DNA from: CAYUAI01 sp964442745
GTDB lineage: Bacteria; Pseudomonadota; Gammaproteobacteria; S012-40
Assembly: GCA_964442745.1 (NCBI GenBank)
Contig: CAYUAI010000020.1
Coordinates: 1 to 56,374 of the forward strand
Direction: 5' to 3'
Length of the DNA stretch: 56,374 nucleotides
Shown piece after piece: positions 26,924 to 35,834 of the stretch. The notes beneath the pieces were generated by a model that searched no databases, had not been told where the DNA came from, and was given only the letters and a program-made list of their open reading frames with translations. Made by a program: the position numbers and the translations under genes. The stretch's first letter is position 1. Every line of letters begins with the position of its first letter.

Positions 26924-27589
26924 TCAATACGGTTTGATGAGGGTCAAGGTTTTCTCGCTATTTTCCATTTTAAGCCGCTGCAAAAATGACATGCCTAACA
27001 AGGCGACGCTGGGATAATCTCCAACGAGAACGGCGGCTTCCACATCGCGCAATTCGATCGCACCGATTTTAACGCGCTTTAAGGGCACCAGATAAGCCGG
27101 CACCACACCGGCGGCGGTCGATACACGGGTTAACTTGCCGGCTTTAAAATCAATTCCTAGACGACGTGCTTTCACACTATTAATCGCCACCCTCGTTGCT
27201 CCAGTGTCAACCAAAAACTCAACCCAATGTCCATTGATTCGGCCTTTGATTCCGTACATGCCCATGCGATCCGCCAAAATTTTTACGGTGGCGACAACTG
27301 GCTGAGCGAGCTTGAAACTGGAAGCGCTGCCTAATTTAAATGCCCTTGTCGTCCCATTGATGTCTAATACGGCTTGGTCACTGTCGGCAGATACCAGTTT
27401 AATGCCTTGCTTCGCTAACCCATCGACCTTTAATCGCAAACGCTCCCCGTGATACAAAATAATGGCCTGATTTTTAAAAAGTCCTAACACTTGGATACGC
27501 GTATCCGCAAAGCTACTGCTCCCCATCAAGCTCCATAATAATAAAAACATGATCCCACTATTTTTGTTATTCCTCATTAAAATTATCAC
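26924..27589 (-). CDS. Retropepsin-like aspartic protease, exported
   Basis: 221 residues. An N-terminal signal sequence ends near SSSFA. The single catalytic motif is FLVDTGATRVAIN (Asp near 127), with a downstream hydrophobic-hydrophobic-Gly element (ALLGMSFL), as in the clan AA family found in many proteobacteria. It would act as a dimer, probably in the periplasm. The start is GTG at 27589, overlapping the motB stop by four bases (GTGA), a translational-coupling arrangement; an ATG at 27577 is a possible alternative. A link with the flagellar motor proteins is suggested only by the operon. Confidence 0.85.
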   Translation of the reverse strand: MIILMRNNKNSGIMFLLLWSLMGSSSFADTRIQVLGLFKNQAIILYHGERLRLKVDGLAKQGIKLVSADSDQAVLDINGTTRAFKLGSASSFKLAQPVVATVKILADRMGMYGIKGRINGHWVEFLVDTGATRVAINSVKARRLGIDFKAGKLTRVSTAAGVVPAYLVPLKRVKIGAIELRDVEAAVLVGDYPSVALLGMSFLQRLKMENSEKTLTLIKPY

Positions 27590-28587
27590 TCACTTCGATA
27601 ACGTATCACCGTACCGGAACGACTCACATCATCACGTTGAAAAATCTCTTGTAACTGTTCTTTATCCAACTCTTTCGCCGACACTGGTACCGGCAATGGC
27701 AGCCGAGTAGGTTTTACTTCAATCTCCGACAAATCCATCCCTTCCCGTTTAAACATGTCATCTTCTGCTCGTTTTTTTAACACAATGATACTAATACGGC
27801 GATTCATTGGATGATAAGGATTGGCTGGGTCAAATAACACTTTAGATGCCATACCGACCACTCGCCCAATTTTTTTTGCGGGCAACTTTGCAACAATTAA
27901 TGCACGTCGGCTGGCATTTGCCCTATCCGCCGATAACTCCCAATTACTATACCCATCCGTCCGCTGGTAACCACGGGCATCCGTATGCCCAGAAATACTT
28001 AATCGATTCGACACTTGATCTAAAATTGGCGCCATTTCCTGGAGAATGCGCCGTGCATAAGGCTTTAATGCGGCACTTCCAATATCAAACATGGGCCGAT
28101 TTTTTTTATCGACAATTTGGATGCGCAATCCTTCTGATACCACATCAATGATAATTTGATCTTTGTGCTCCATCAGCTCCGGGGTTTTTTCGATGGCCTC
28201 TTCAATTTGTTCTTTTATTTCTTCAAGTTGCTCTAGCTCTTCTTGTTCAAATTCTTCACCGTAAGGGCTAACCTCTGGGTTATCCGCATCATCCGCATTA
28301 AAATCACCCTCTCCTCTCGACAAATTCATCGCCCCACCAAAATCAATCATACTGGTACTTGCCCCGCCGATACTTGCCGGCGACACCACACTTGGATAGT
28401 TAAAATAACTGGCAATCCCCACTTTAACATCATCGCTGGTGGTACTCAGTAACCATAACAATAAAAAAAAGGCCATCATCGCTGTCACAAAATCAGCATA
28501 AGCCACCTTCCATGAACCACCATGGTGTCCACCATGCCCGCCTTTTTTTATTTTTTTGATAATAATCGGTTGATTATCTTCAGCCAT
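27586..28587 (-). CDS. motB: Flagellar motor stator protein MotB
   Basis: 333 residues. A basic N-terminus rich in Lys, Gly and His, one membrane helix (about 28-48) with the proton-binding Asp in SWKVAYADFVTAMMAFF, an acidic linker, and an OmpA-like peptidoglycan-binding domain from about 165 (ISGHTDARGY, NRRISI). MotB anchors the stator to peptidoglycan. The D-F-V-T-A context resembles proton-type stators. It lies 36 bases after motA. The acidic linker (about 110-150) is longer than in E. coli MotB. Confidence 0.95.
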   Translation of the reverse strand: MAEDNQPIIIKKIKKGGHGGHHGGSWKVAYADFVTAMMAFFLLLWLLSTTSDDVKVGIASYFNYPSVVSPASIGGASTSMIDFGGAMNLSRGEGDFNADDADNPEVSPYGEEFEQEELEQLEEIKEQIEEAIEKTPELMEHKDQIIIDVVSEGLRIQIVDKKNRPMFDIGSAALKPYARRILQEMAPILDQVSNRLSISGHTDARGYQRTDGYSNWELSADRANASRRALIVAKLPAKKIGRVVGMASKVLFDPANPYHPMNRRISIIVLKKRAEDDMFKREGMDLSEIEVKPTRLPLPVPVSAKELDKEQLQEIFQRDDVSRSGTVIRYRSE

Positions 28588-28623
28588 TTAAAGCGTCCTT
28601 GCGCTAAAATACATTTTCAGTCA

Positions 28624-29478
28624 CTATTTTTTCTGTTTCACAAATTCTTCAAGTTCATTAAAACCAGGCCGCTCGCTGGGAAAAATCGCCTTACGACCAA
28701 ATTCAACAGCCACCTGAGGGCTATACCCATTCAAAGAGGCCAACAATGCCACTTTAATCACTAAAATAAAATTGGCTTCATCCGCCGCTTTAAATCCCAA
28801 GGCGCCCGCTAAAGGCGCGGCAAAACCATAGGATAATAAAATACCAACAAACGTCCCCACCAATGCCGCACCGACTTTCGCACCAATCACGGCGGCACCT
28901 TGGTCAATGGATCCCATGGTAATCACCACCCCCATCACCGCCGCCACAATACCAAAACCCGGCAAACCATCGCCCATGCCTGAGACGGCTGCGGCCACTC
29001 GGCCGGCCTCTTCGTGGTGGGTTTCTAACTCCACATCCATTAAGTTTTCCATTTCCATAGCACTAGCAGAACCGCTGACCATTAAACGCAGATAGTCAGT
29101 TAAGAACTCAACCACATGATGGTCTTCCAAAATTTTGGGATATTTGCTGAAAATTGGACTTTTATCGGGTTCATCCACGTGCGCCTCTAAGGACATAAGA
29201 CCTTCTTTGCGTGCTTTCGAAAAAACTTCAAATAACAAACCCAATAAATCTAAATAATTTTCTTTTTTATAACTCGCTCCCTTAAGTAAAGCAGGTAGTG
29301 CTTTAGCCACTTTAATACTGACTTTTGCCGGATTAGTCGCGATAAATGCACCGACGGCTGCACCACCGATAATAATCAGCTCAGGCGGATGCCAGAGTGT
29401 CAAAAGCACGCCACCTGACATCATAAATCCGCCAAACACACACAGAATGACCATGACGAAACCAATAATTACCGGCAT
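28624..29478 (-). CDS. motA: Flagellar motor stator protein MotA
   Basis: 284 residues with four membrane helices: two N-terminal, two in the second half (near FGIVAAVMGVVITMGS and ALVGTFVGILLSYGF). The conserved cytoplasmic loop carries the charged residues that contact FliG. It forms the A5B2 stator with MotB. First gene of motA-motB-protease, with a sigma-28-like promoter upstream. No other flagellar structural genes are in the window. Confidence 0.95.
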   Translation of the reverse strand: MPVIIGFVMVILCVFGGFMMSGGVLLTLWHPPELIIIGGAAVGAFIATNPAKVSIKVAKALPALLKGASYKKENYLDLLGLLFEVFSKARKEGLMSLEAHVDEPDKSPIFSKYPKILEDHHVVEFLTDYLRLMVSGSASAMEMENLMDVELETHHEEAGRVAAAVSGMGDGLPGFGIVAAVMGVVITMGSIDQGAAVIGAKVGAALVGTFVGILLSYGFAAPLAGALGFKAADEANFILVIKVALLASLNGYSPQVAVEFGRKAIFPSERPGFNELEEFVKQKK

Positions 29479-29539
29479 TAACTCATAATTCCTTTGATGA
29501 TCAATAAAAACACACGTAATTTAGTTACGCTCGTGCCTC

Positions 29540-29566
29540 TTATCGACACTTATTTTAAGCACTTAA
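29540..29566 (-). promoter_or_regulatory. Sigma-28 (FliA)-like promoter of motAB
   Basis: On the minus strand TTAAGTGC, 11 bases, then GTCGATAA. The -10 matches GCCGATAA at 7/8 and the -35 matches TAAAGTTT at 5/8 with the correct spacing. It ends 62 bases before motA. motAB are classic FliA targets, which raises confidence. The rest of 29479-29811 holds no other supported feature. Confidence 0.6.
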
Positions 29567-29811
29567 ATTAACACGTTAAGCCAAGATACAACTGATCAAT
29601 AGGCGATCTAAAACAAGGCGAGCAATCACTTTATCGCTAAACTGCGAATGCATATTCTTGACCAGTTCGCATCATAAAAGCCGACAGGCAAGCTATTTTT
29701 TAGTATGATTGAATCTTTAACCGATGATTGTTCGGCGCAAACCTTGATCATCCAATCAACCTAACTAGCACCGTTACTAAACCATTTTTTATTTTATAAA
29801 AGATAAGGAAA

Positions 29812-30882
29812 ATGATGAGTCGTTTTACAACCACGTACCGATTGATTTTTGTTCTACTGATGGGGATTACTTGTTCACAAAACGCGCAGAGTTACGACAT
29901 TATTTCCGCGTTACCTGCCGATCCGATCATCCCCGAAGACAACCCGCTAACCCCAGAAAAAGTGGCATTAGGAAAGAAGTTATTCTTTGATGTGAGATTA
30001 TCTTTCGATGGCACCGTCTCCTGCAACAGCTGCCATCACCTCATGAGCGGCGGAGATGACGGTGGCGCCGTCACCCAAATGGCCAATCGCCATATCAATC
30101 GATCTGCCCCCAGTGTCTGGAATGCCGCTTATATGTCAACACTTTATTGGGATGGTCGGGCGAAGAGTCTTGAATCACAAACCATTGATCATTTGATTGA
30201 CCCCAACATCATGCAAATGGGTAGCTCGCAAGCCGTTGAGGCACGATTAAAATCCATTCCAGGCTACGTCGCCGAGTTTAAACAAACCTTTGGTGAAAAT
30301 GCTTTAACTATACACAGCATCAGCCAAGCCATTGCCAGTTTTGAGCGCACCCTTAAAACACCGAATAGTCCATTTGATCGATTCATTAAAGGGGATGAAA
30401 ATGCCCTCAACGCCGCGGCTAAACGTGGTTACCATGAATTCATTGAAGTCGGCTGCATGTCATGCCACTTTGGAGTGAACTTTGCGGGTCCAGCACCTGG
30501 CCCGGCTTTAAAAATGGGGGATGGATTTTACGAATTATTCCCCAATCATCTAGGCAGCCAATACGATGAGAAATACGACTTAACCAGTGATATAGGGCGC
30601 TACCAAGTGTCTTTGGAAAATATCCACAAATACATGTGGCGGGTTCCACCCATGCGTAACGTGATGTTAACCGCCCCTTATTTTCACAATGGTTCAGTGA
30701 AAGATATCGCGGAAGCGGTTCGGGTGATGGGATTAGTGCAACTCAAAAAACAATTATCTGAGCAACAGGTTAAGGATATTATTGCATTTCTTGAGAGCTT
30801 AACCGGGGAATTTCCAGAAATCACTCTGCCTAGGCTGCCTGATACACCAGGTCAAAGCTTGATCCCTCGTCTCGCTCAATAA
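29812..30882 (+). CDS. Di-heme cytochrome c peroxidase, periplasmic
   Basis: 356 residues. A signal peptide (about 1-27) is followed by two c-type heme sites, CNSCH at 71-75 and CMSCH at 215-219. It belongs to the bacterial cytochrome c peroxidase/MauG family, which reduces hydrogen peroxide in the periplasm with electrons from small c-type cytochromes. The Trp- and Pro-rich segment NRSAPSVWNAAY and a distal Met near MRNVM are also family-like. Monocistronic. The start ATG lies a few bases after AAGATAAGGAAA. Confidence 0.92.
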   Translation: MMSRFTTTYRLIFVLLMGITCSQNAQSYDIISALPADPIIPEDNPLTPEKVALGKKLFFDVRLSFDGTVSCNSCHHLMSGGDDGGAVTQMANRHINRSAPSVWNAAYMSTLYWDGRAKSLESQTIDHLIDPNIMQMGSSQAVEARLKSIPGYVAEFKQTFGENALTIHSISQAIASFERTLKTPNSPFDRFIKGDENALNAAAKRGYHEFIEVGCMSCHFGVNFAGPAPGPALKMGDGFYELFPNHLGSQYDEKYDLTSDIGRYQVSLENIHKYMWRVPPMRNVMLTAPYFHNGSVKDIAEAVRVMGLVQLKKQLSEQQVKDIIAFLESLTGEFPEITLPRLPDTPGQSLIPRLAQ

Positions 30883-30888
30883 AAACTC

Positions 30889-30941
30889 TTAGCGGTAGCG
30901 TCGTGTTAGCTTTAGTCTAACACGACAAAAACAGCCGCTAA
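30889..30941. repeat. REP-like two-tier palindrome
   Basis: A perfect 10-bp inner stem, GTCGTGTTAG / CTAACACGAC, with a 7-nt loop (30900-30926), inside an outer TTAGCGG / CCGCTAA pair. It sits between the convergent cytochrome peroxidase and priming transferase genes; the outer arm overlaps the latter's stop codon. No T-tract follows on either strand. A related palindrome occurs at 35649-35669, which argues for a dispersed repeat family rather than a simple terminator. Confidence 0.65.
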
Positions 30942-32356
30942 TACGCTTTTTCGTTCTTGAATCCTTTAAATAAGGTCCAAAAGAAAATCTTTAAATCTAA
31001 GGTGATGGACCAATTGCGAATGTAGTCCAAATCATATTCAACACGCTTTTCCATCTTATCCAGGGTATCCGTCTCCCCTCGCCAGCCATTAATTTGTGCC
31101 CATCCAGTAATGCCGGGCTTCACCTTATGACGTAACATATAACGGGAAATTTGCTTACGATAGAGTTCATTATGTGCCACCGCATGAGGACGGGGACCGA
31201 CAATAGACATCCTACCTTGTAATACATTAATGAATTGGGGTAGTTCATCTAATGAAGTTCGCCGCAGAAAAGCGCCGAATCGTGTCACCCTTTTGTCATT
31301 TTTAGTGGCTTGCTGGATATTCGCCCCATCCTCACAAATGGACATACTGCGAAATTTCCAGACTTCAATTTCTTCCCCATTAATACCATAACGCCGTTGT
31401 TTAAAAAAAACAGGACCGGGTGATGAGAATTTAACACCTAAGGCGATAAATAACATCGGAATCACAATAATCGACAAGATGATGCTGGACAACACAATGT
31501 CTTCCATCCGCTTTAACCATGCATCAACACCATAGTGAGGACTTTCGTGAATACTCACCATCGGAACATCGCCAAACTGTATCCATCGTCCATCGAGAAT
31601 ATTAAGCGCATTGACATCGGGAATATAATAGATGGATGCTGTGGTATCCGATAACTGCGCAATCAGTGTTCGGGTCCGCTCTTCTGCTCTTAATGGCATG
31701 GTCACATAAACCGCATCAATCAATCCTTGTTTGGCATTCGCCACCAGTTGCTCAAAGTTACCCAAGACTGGCACTTGGCGAGTAATCTCCAAGCGCTCCT
31801 GATTCCGGTCATCGTAAAAACCAAGAAATCGTAAGCCCATCCAAGAAGCATTTTGTATCGTATCCGCTAAATGCACACCTTGCTCATTGATGCCAATAAT
31901 AACCACGCTACGGGTGTTAAGACCCCGGCGGCGTAAGGCATGCCAAAAGTTGCGAATCAGAATTCGGGAAAAAGAAAATAACAGAGGAACCAAGATAAAC
32001 CATGAACAAATCGCTAAACGCGAAAAATGCCAGCCTGTTTTAGTAATGAACGCCATAAAAACCAGACCGATAACAACCGCAAACCACACCACATAAATTT
32101 CTAGCAGCTCATCTAACACCCGCTTAATGCGCCAAGATCGATACAGTTCTTTTCGTTCAGAAAAAACAGCCATGAACACCATGGCAGCAAACACCGCAGC
32201 AGAATAATTGCTATCCCAAGGAATGTCATAAACAAAGCATACAAACAACAGACTGAAACAGATGATTAATAAATCAGAAACCCGATGAGCCAGCGACAAT
32301 TTCCCCTGATGGCTACGTATCATGCCTTTTGAAGTGCCTATAATCATGTGATTCAC
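30938..32356 (-). CDS. Polyprenyl-phosphate hexose-1-phosphate transferase (WcaJ/WbaP type)
   Basis: 472 residues. Four N-terminal membrane helices and a fifth near 280 precede a CoA-binding-like middle domain (VVIIGINEQG) and the C-terminal PHPT catalytic domain. SLDELPQF and SIVGPRP are the diagnostic motifs. It links the first sugar, often glucose or galactose phosphate, to undecaprenyl phosphate to start exopolysaccharide repeat assembly. It is the last gene of the minus-strand EPS locus. Two palindromes lie upstream. An ATG three codons in (M4) is a possible start. Confidence 0.92.
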   Translation of the reverse strand: MNHMIIGTSKGMIRSHQGKLSLAHRVSDLLIICFSLLFVCFVYDIPWDSNYSAAVFAAMVFMAVFSERKELYRSWRIKRVLDELLEIYVVWFAVVIGLVFMAFITKTGWHFSRLAICSWFILVPLLFSFSRILIRNFWHALRRRGLNTRSVVIIGINEQGVHLADTIQNASWMGLRFLGFYDDRNQERLEITRQVPVLGNFEQLVANAKQGLIDAVYVTMPLRAEERTRTLIAQLSDTTASIYYIPDVNALNILDGRWIQFGDVPMVSIHESPHYGVDAWLKRMEDIVLSSIILSIIVIPMLFIALGVKFSSPGPVFFKQRRYGINGEEIEVWKFRSMSICEDGANIQQATKNDKRVTRFGAFLRRTSLDELPQFINVLQGRMSIVGPRPHAVAHNELYRKQISRYMLRHKVKPGITGWAQINGWRGETDTLDKMEKRVEYDLDYIRNWSITLDLKIFFWTLFKGFKNEKAY

Positions 32357-32980
32357 TTTATTTAATTATTATGAGAAGAAACTACATATTACCAACATTG
32401 AGCAGCCTATCATTTAATGATAGGCTTGATCCTTGATTTCACAGAAATTTTTCGTCAATCGGCAATACAACAAGTATTGCCTCCTTCAGACCCTCCCCCC
32501 CCCGTGAAATCAATTCTCATCGCGTTTTTCAAACGCTAGACTGCCCAATGTCGGATATTATTACTTCATCTGTCATTAAACTACATCGTTAACCATAATG
32601 GTTAATATGATTGATCAGGTAATAAACATTATGACTTGAACTACGTCAAAAGATTCTAACTTAAAGTAAGTTGTTTGACACAAGCTACTTGAGGATATGT
32701 TCAAAATAAGTACAGTCACGTACTATCAACACATTAAACACGCAAAACCAAGCCGTTCATAAATAAACCAGAAAATAAACTCATGGAAATCCGCCGGAAG
32801 CCTGGCTTTTTTTTCTGTCGACAGGCACTTCACATGAAGGTAAGTTGCATGCTCATTTGACTTATGAGACCCACGGGACCAACTAAAATAGTAAGCCACT
32901 TCCCTGTGCAATGAATCCTTAGCTAATAATTATTTCAATGCATGAAAGAACTAATTAGTTATTCAACGTTTTGCTGGAGT
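32357..32980. promoter_or_regulatory. Long upstream region of the priming transferase, with two palindromes
   Basis: About 620 bases with no supported gene. It holds a perfect 23-base palindrome (AGCCTATCATT, T, AATGATAGGCT; 32404-32426), about 50 bases before the start codon, and an 8-bp hairpin GGCAATAC / GTATTGCC (32461-32481). A run of nine C lies at 32495-32503. The palindrome is placed like an operator or attenuator; the regulator is unknown. Confidence 0.4.
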
Positions 32981-33631
32981 TTACTTCACCCATCGTCGCA
33001 ACATGACAAAACCTGTTGCGAATAACAGCAGTGTAACAGGCACTGGAACAGGCGCTGAGACAACAGCAAAAGAAACCGTGTCACTATAGTTGCCATCGAA
33101 ATAAATATCCGCATTCCACATACCTGACATCAAAGGCCCATAAGTCGTCGGTACCCAAAGATCCGTCCAAAAAGAAATTTGAGTCAATGCCGAATCGGCT
33201 TTCCATGCATCGATATCCGACCAACTAACAAACATGAGATTGGAATCCACCCACGTGTCTGTAGGATCATACCAGTCCACAGACCATACCAGTCCAGAAA
33301 TTGCAATCCCGTCAGCCCCCCAATAGTCCCAAATCAAATCGGTGGTACCTTCGTAAAAGTCTATTTTATTATCATCGTTTGCTTCATTCACATCCGCCAG
33401 AGAAATCGACTGGGCAATACGGATGGGATCCGTGGGTGAGAAAATCGATTGCGGCGTTGGCCCACCTGCCATATGAGGGGTAGGACTTCCGCTCACATCA
33501 CCAATATAAGCCGCCGCACCTGGCAATACCGCTGAATTTTTTGAAGTGTCGATAATAGCAGCATTGGCACTCACTAAACATACGCTGAATGATAGACTAA
33601 CTATTGCTCTCCAAATATTTTTCTTACACAT
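32981..33631 (-). CDS. Exported protein with a PEP-CTERM-like sorting signal
   Basis: 216 residues. A signal peptide (cleavage after about VSANA, residue 25), a Trp/Asp-rich beta-type domain, and a C-terminal tripartite signal: a short Pro motif VPVPVT, a hydrophobic helix TLLLFATGFVML, and the basic RRWVK. This fits PEP-CTERM/VPxPA-type sorting, usually processed by an exosortase tied to exopolysaccharide export. The motif is a variant (VPVP rather than VPEP), so the exact sorting enzyme is uncertain; no exosortase is in the window. Position inside an EPS locus supports the call. Confidence 0.7.
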   Translation of the reverse strand: MCKKNIWRAIVSLSFSVCLVSANAAIIDTSKNSAVLPGAAAYIGDVSGSPTPHMAGGPTPQSIFSPTDPIRIAQSISLADVNEANDDNKIDFYEGTTDLIWDYWGADGIAISGLVWSVDWYDPTDTWVDSNLMFVSWSDIDAWKADSALTQISFWTDLWVPTTYGPLMSGMWNADIYFDGNYSDTVSFAVVSAPVPVPVTLLLFATGFVMLRRWVK

Positions 33632-33742
33632 TTAATTCTACTCCTTATATTTTTTTTTATCATCATATGCTTTTGGAAATTACAAACCTAAGTTTTGTTA
33701 TAATAAAAAACTATAACATTAGAGCAGAATTTTGCAATTTCT

Positions 33743-34465
33743 TCAATTCTTTTTGAGAAAAACATCCTGACAATATCGCTTGTTTGTATCAGTTCGGCGA
33801 ATATTAGCGCAAACTAAACCGAGCATTAAGTGGCGTTGCGCCACTATCGTCATTTCGGCCGGTTTTTTTTCCATACCATTCGCCACCATTTGCATCACTT
33901 GCTGCTGAGCTTGGGGATTAAGCTCACGCCAAACTGCTAAACCTGCATCAGCAATCATTAACTGGACTTTCCCATCATGTGCACCAAAATAGATGGCTTG
34001 CGTCATCGCATGCACAAAATCAACATCAACTTCGTTCAAACGTTGCTTGGTTAATGCCAGGCTTGCCCACCCATAAGGCCAAACAGGGCGTAACTCAACG
34101 GCACGCCGAAAATACTGTAAAGCTTGCCGACGCCTTTTCGTCGCGGCATCACCCGTTTGCTCGTCATCCATCAGCGCTCGCCACTCAAAAATCCGCCCGA
34201 GTACTTCAAAATAATCAGGATGTTCTGGGTGCAAGTAATGCGCCCGTTGTATCGCCCCCAGCGTAAACTGCCATTGTGTTTGCGTAGGCATTTGCTTTGT
34301 CTTTGTCCATGCCACCATCTGTTGCGTGGATTGACTCGCAAAAATATCAGCCAAACCTGCCCTGAATGCCAGTCCGATTAAATAAACTAACGATAGAATG
34401 GTAATCATAAGCACGGTATTTTTCACAGACCAAAAGCGTGCTGAAAAAATGACAGTGCTCAACAA
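33743..34465 (-). CDS. VpsP-like membrane-anchored polysaccharide biosynthesis protein
   Basis: 240 residues. One N-terminal membrane helix (about 15-34) and a periplasmic, TPR-like helical region: AIQRAHYLHPEHPDYFEVLGRI, then FRRAVELRPVWPYGWASLAL. This fits VpsP-like proteins of Vibrio-type and EpsH-type polysaccharide loci. The specific role is unknown; probably a scaffold in the export complex. It is in the EPS operon and lies 112 bases before the PEP-CTERM-like gene. Confidence 0.65.
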   Translation of the reverse strand: MLSTVIFSARFWSVKNTVLMITILSLVYLIGLAFRAGLADIFASQSTQQMVAWTKTKQMPTQTQWQFTLGAIQRAHYLHPEHPDYFEVLGRIFEWRALMDDEQTGDAATKRRRQALQYFRRAVELRPVWPYGWASLALTKQRLNEVDVDFVHAMTQAIYFGAHDGKVQLMIADAGLAVWRELNPQAQQQVMQMVANGMEKKPAEMTIVAQRHLMLGLVCANIRRTDTNKRYCQDVFLKKN

Positions 34466-34487
34466 TACTTACCTCATATTTAATGGC

Positions 34488-34645
34488 GAATTAAGAGCTA
34501 AATGGTAGCCAGTCCATAGAATTGACTCCATAATATAAAGGAAGACCTTAACTTTCCTTAATATACGGAACATTTACCATGGACTGGCAAGACCAATTGA
34601 TAACAGTGTTTTTTTGGAATAAATTGAGAGTCCGCTCTTAATTCA
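34488..34645. repeat. Nested triple inverted-repeat element
   Basis: Three concentric inverted repeats. Outer: GAATTAAGAGC (34488-34498) / GCTCTTAATTC (34635-34645), perfect 11 bp. Middle: GCCAGTCCAT (34508-34517) / ATGGACTGGC (34579-34588), perfect. Inner: AAGGAA (34538-34543) / TTCCTT (34554-34559), extended by flanking AT pairs. No coding potential and no convincing target duplication. It fits a small MITE-like or structured element. It fills most of the 395-base gap 34466-34860, which otherwise shows no gene. Confidence 0.6.
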
Positions 34646-34860
34646 CATTTTAGCTTGATTGCATCACAACCATTAAATTACGTGTCGTGATATTGATTAA
34701 GCAAGTCGGAACATACGCCAACGAAATCGTTGAATCCAATTATATTGTAAAGTATAGACAAGCATTTACTGATTTTAAATACAGTTATACGATTCAAAGA
34801 CTGTTTCCTCAAGCGCAGGGTGGGCCGAGCAACTAAAATGGAATCAAATCAGAGAAAATA

Positions 34861-35622
34861 TCAAACAACACGGCACTTTCGACTGCTAGATACGGTATCG
34901 TCAAATTGACTTGCAACAATCGACCAAGGATTACTAGCTACCAGATCCCAGGCAAGAGACTCCCCCACTATTTTTTCCGCGGCCAGGTAACCGGATTTAA
35001 GATCTGGAGGACGATGCTCAAGATTGTGTGCATCGGTGGCGAGCACCGTCACCCAGTCACGTTCCAACAGCTGTTGCGCACGCGCTTGACAAGCGGTGCC
35101 GAACATTCCCGCAATGGAACCGGCTGTTACTTGCAATAAACAACCCAAATCCACAAAGGGTGCAATTTTTTCGACATCACGCAGCACGTCTTTATTTCTT
35201 TCGGGATGAGCAATGATTGGACGAATGCCTTTATCCAATAACAAGCGGATAAGCTTTTCGCTACCTGGCGGAATATGACTGTGTGGAAACTCCAGAAGCA
35301 TGACCTGCTTTCCATAATATTCGCCCAAAAAAGGAATCAGGTTTTTTTCTAGCAGGAGGATAATTTCCGGCCCAATACGGACTTCTGCCGCCATGCCAAG
35401 CAAAAGAGGAATATCGTGACAGACCAACGCCTCCTGTAACTCAAGCAGCTGTTCCTTGATAATATGGACGTCATTCTCATAGCGACCCGCATGAATATGC
35501 GGTGTCATCACCGAATGGCTGATGCCGTTGTCTACCGCCACTAACGCTAAATGCAAAGACTGCCCTAACCATTCCGGTCCATCATCAATACCGGGCAACA
35601 AATGGCTGTGAATATCTATCAT
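34861..35622 (-). CDS. PHP-type polysaccharide tyrosine phosphatase (CpsB/Wzb-like)
   Basis: About 253 residues with the PHP metal-binding fold: DIHSHLLPGIDDG at the start (the two His and Asp pair), TPHIHAGRY, an E in AAEVRIG, IAHPERN, and DAHN near 200. It is the CpsB/CapC-type Mn-dependent protein-tyrosine phosphatase that dephosphorylates the Wzc kinase. Its place next to wzc fits that pairing. The ATG at 35622 has an AGGTG before it; the GTG at 35631 is an alternative. The neighbouring wzc gene is about 200 bases upstream in the same orientation. Confidence 0.9.
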   Translation of the reverse strand: MIDIHSHLLPGIDDGPEWLGQSLHLALVAVDNGISHSVMTPHIHAGRYENDVHIIKEQLLELQEALVCHDIPLLLGMAAEVRIGPEIILLLEKNLIPFLGEYYGKQVMLLEFPHSHIPPGSEKLIRLLLDKGIRPIIAHPERNKDVLRDVEKIAPFVDLGCLLQVTAGSIAGMFGTACQARAQQLLERDWVTVLATDAHNLEHRPPDLKSGYLAAEKIVGESLAWDLVASNPWSIVASQFDDTVSSSRKCRVV

Positions 35623-35648
35623 CAAACTCACACCTAAACAGGTAGGTC

Positions 35649-35803
35649 GTGTTAGCCTGAGTCTAACACCATAAAAACTTCAATTGTTGAGCGTACGCTA
35701 CCCCAACATCAATTCGATACTTTATGGGTAGGAAGGATAAGTGTAGCGCATCCATCCAACTTTAAGTCTTCGCGCACATCATGTGGATGCACTACGCTTA
35801 TCC
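35649..35803. repeat. Cluster of three REP-like palindromes
   Basis: Three neighbouring palindromes between the phosphatase and wzc genes. (1) GTGTTAG / CTAACAC (35649-35669), sharing GGTAG-GTCGTGTTAG with the 30889-30941 repeat. (2) GTTGAGCGTACGCTACCCCAAC region (35686-35707), dyad. (3) a long imperfect pair GGATAAGTGTAGCGCATCCA (35735-35754) / TGGATGCACTACGCTTATCC (35784-35803), 18/20 matches. The third resembles the GGATAAGCGTAGCGCATCC palindromes common in proteobacterial REP elements. No RAYT transposase is in the window. Confidence 0.7.
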
Positions 35804-35834
35804 TCGCTACACTATGGAGCATCAAAGATAGCGT

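Noticed and set aside
30892..30903. AGCGGTAGCGTC, an ops-like match
   Set aside because: Only 10/12 and it lies inside a REP-like palindrome after a gene, with no operon downstream on that strand.
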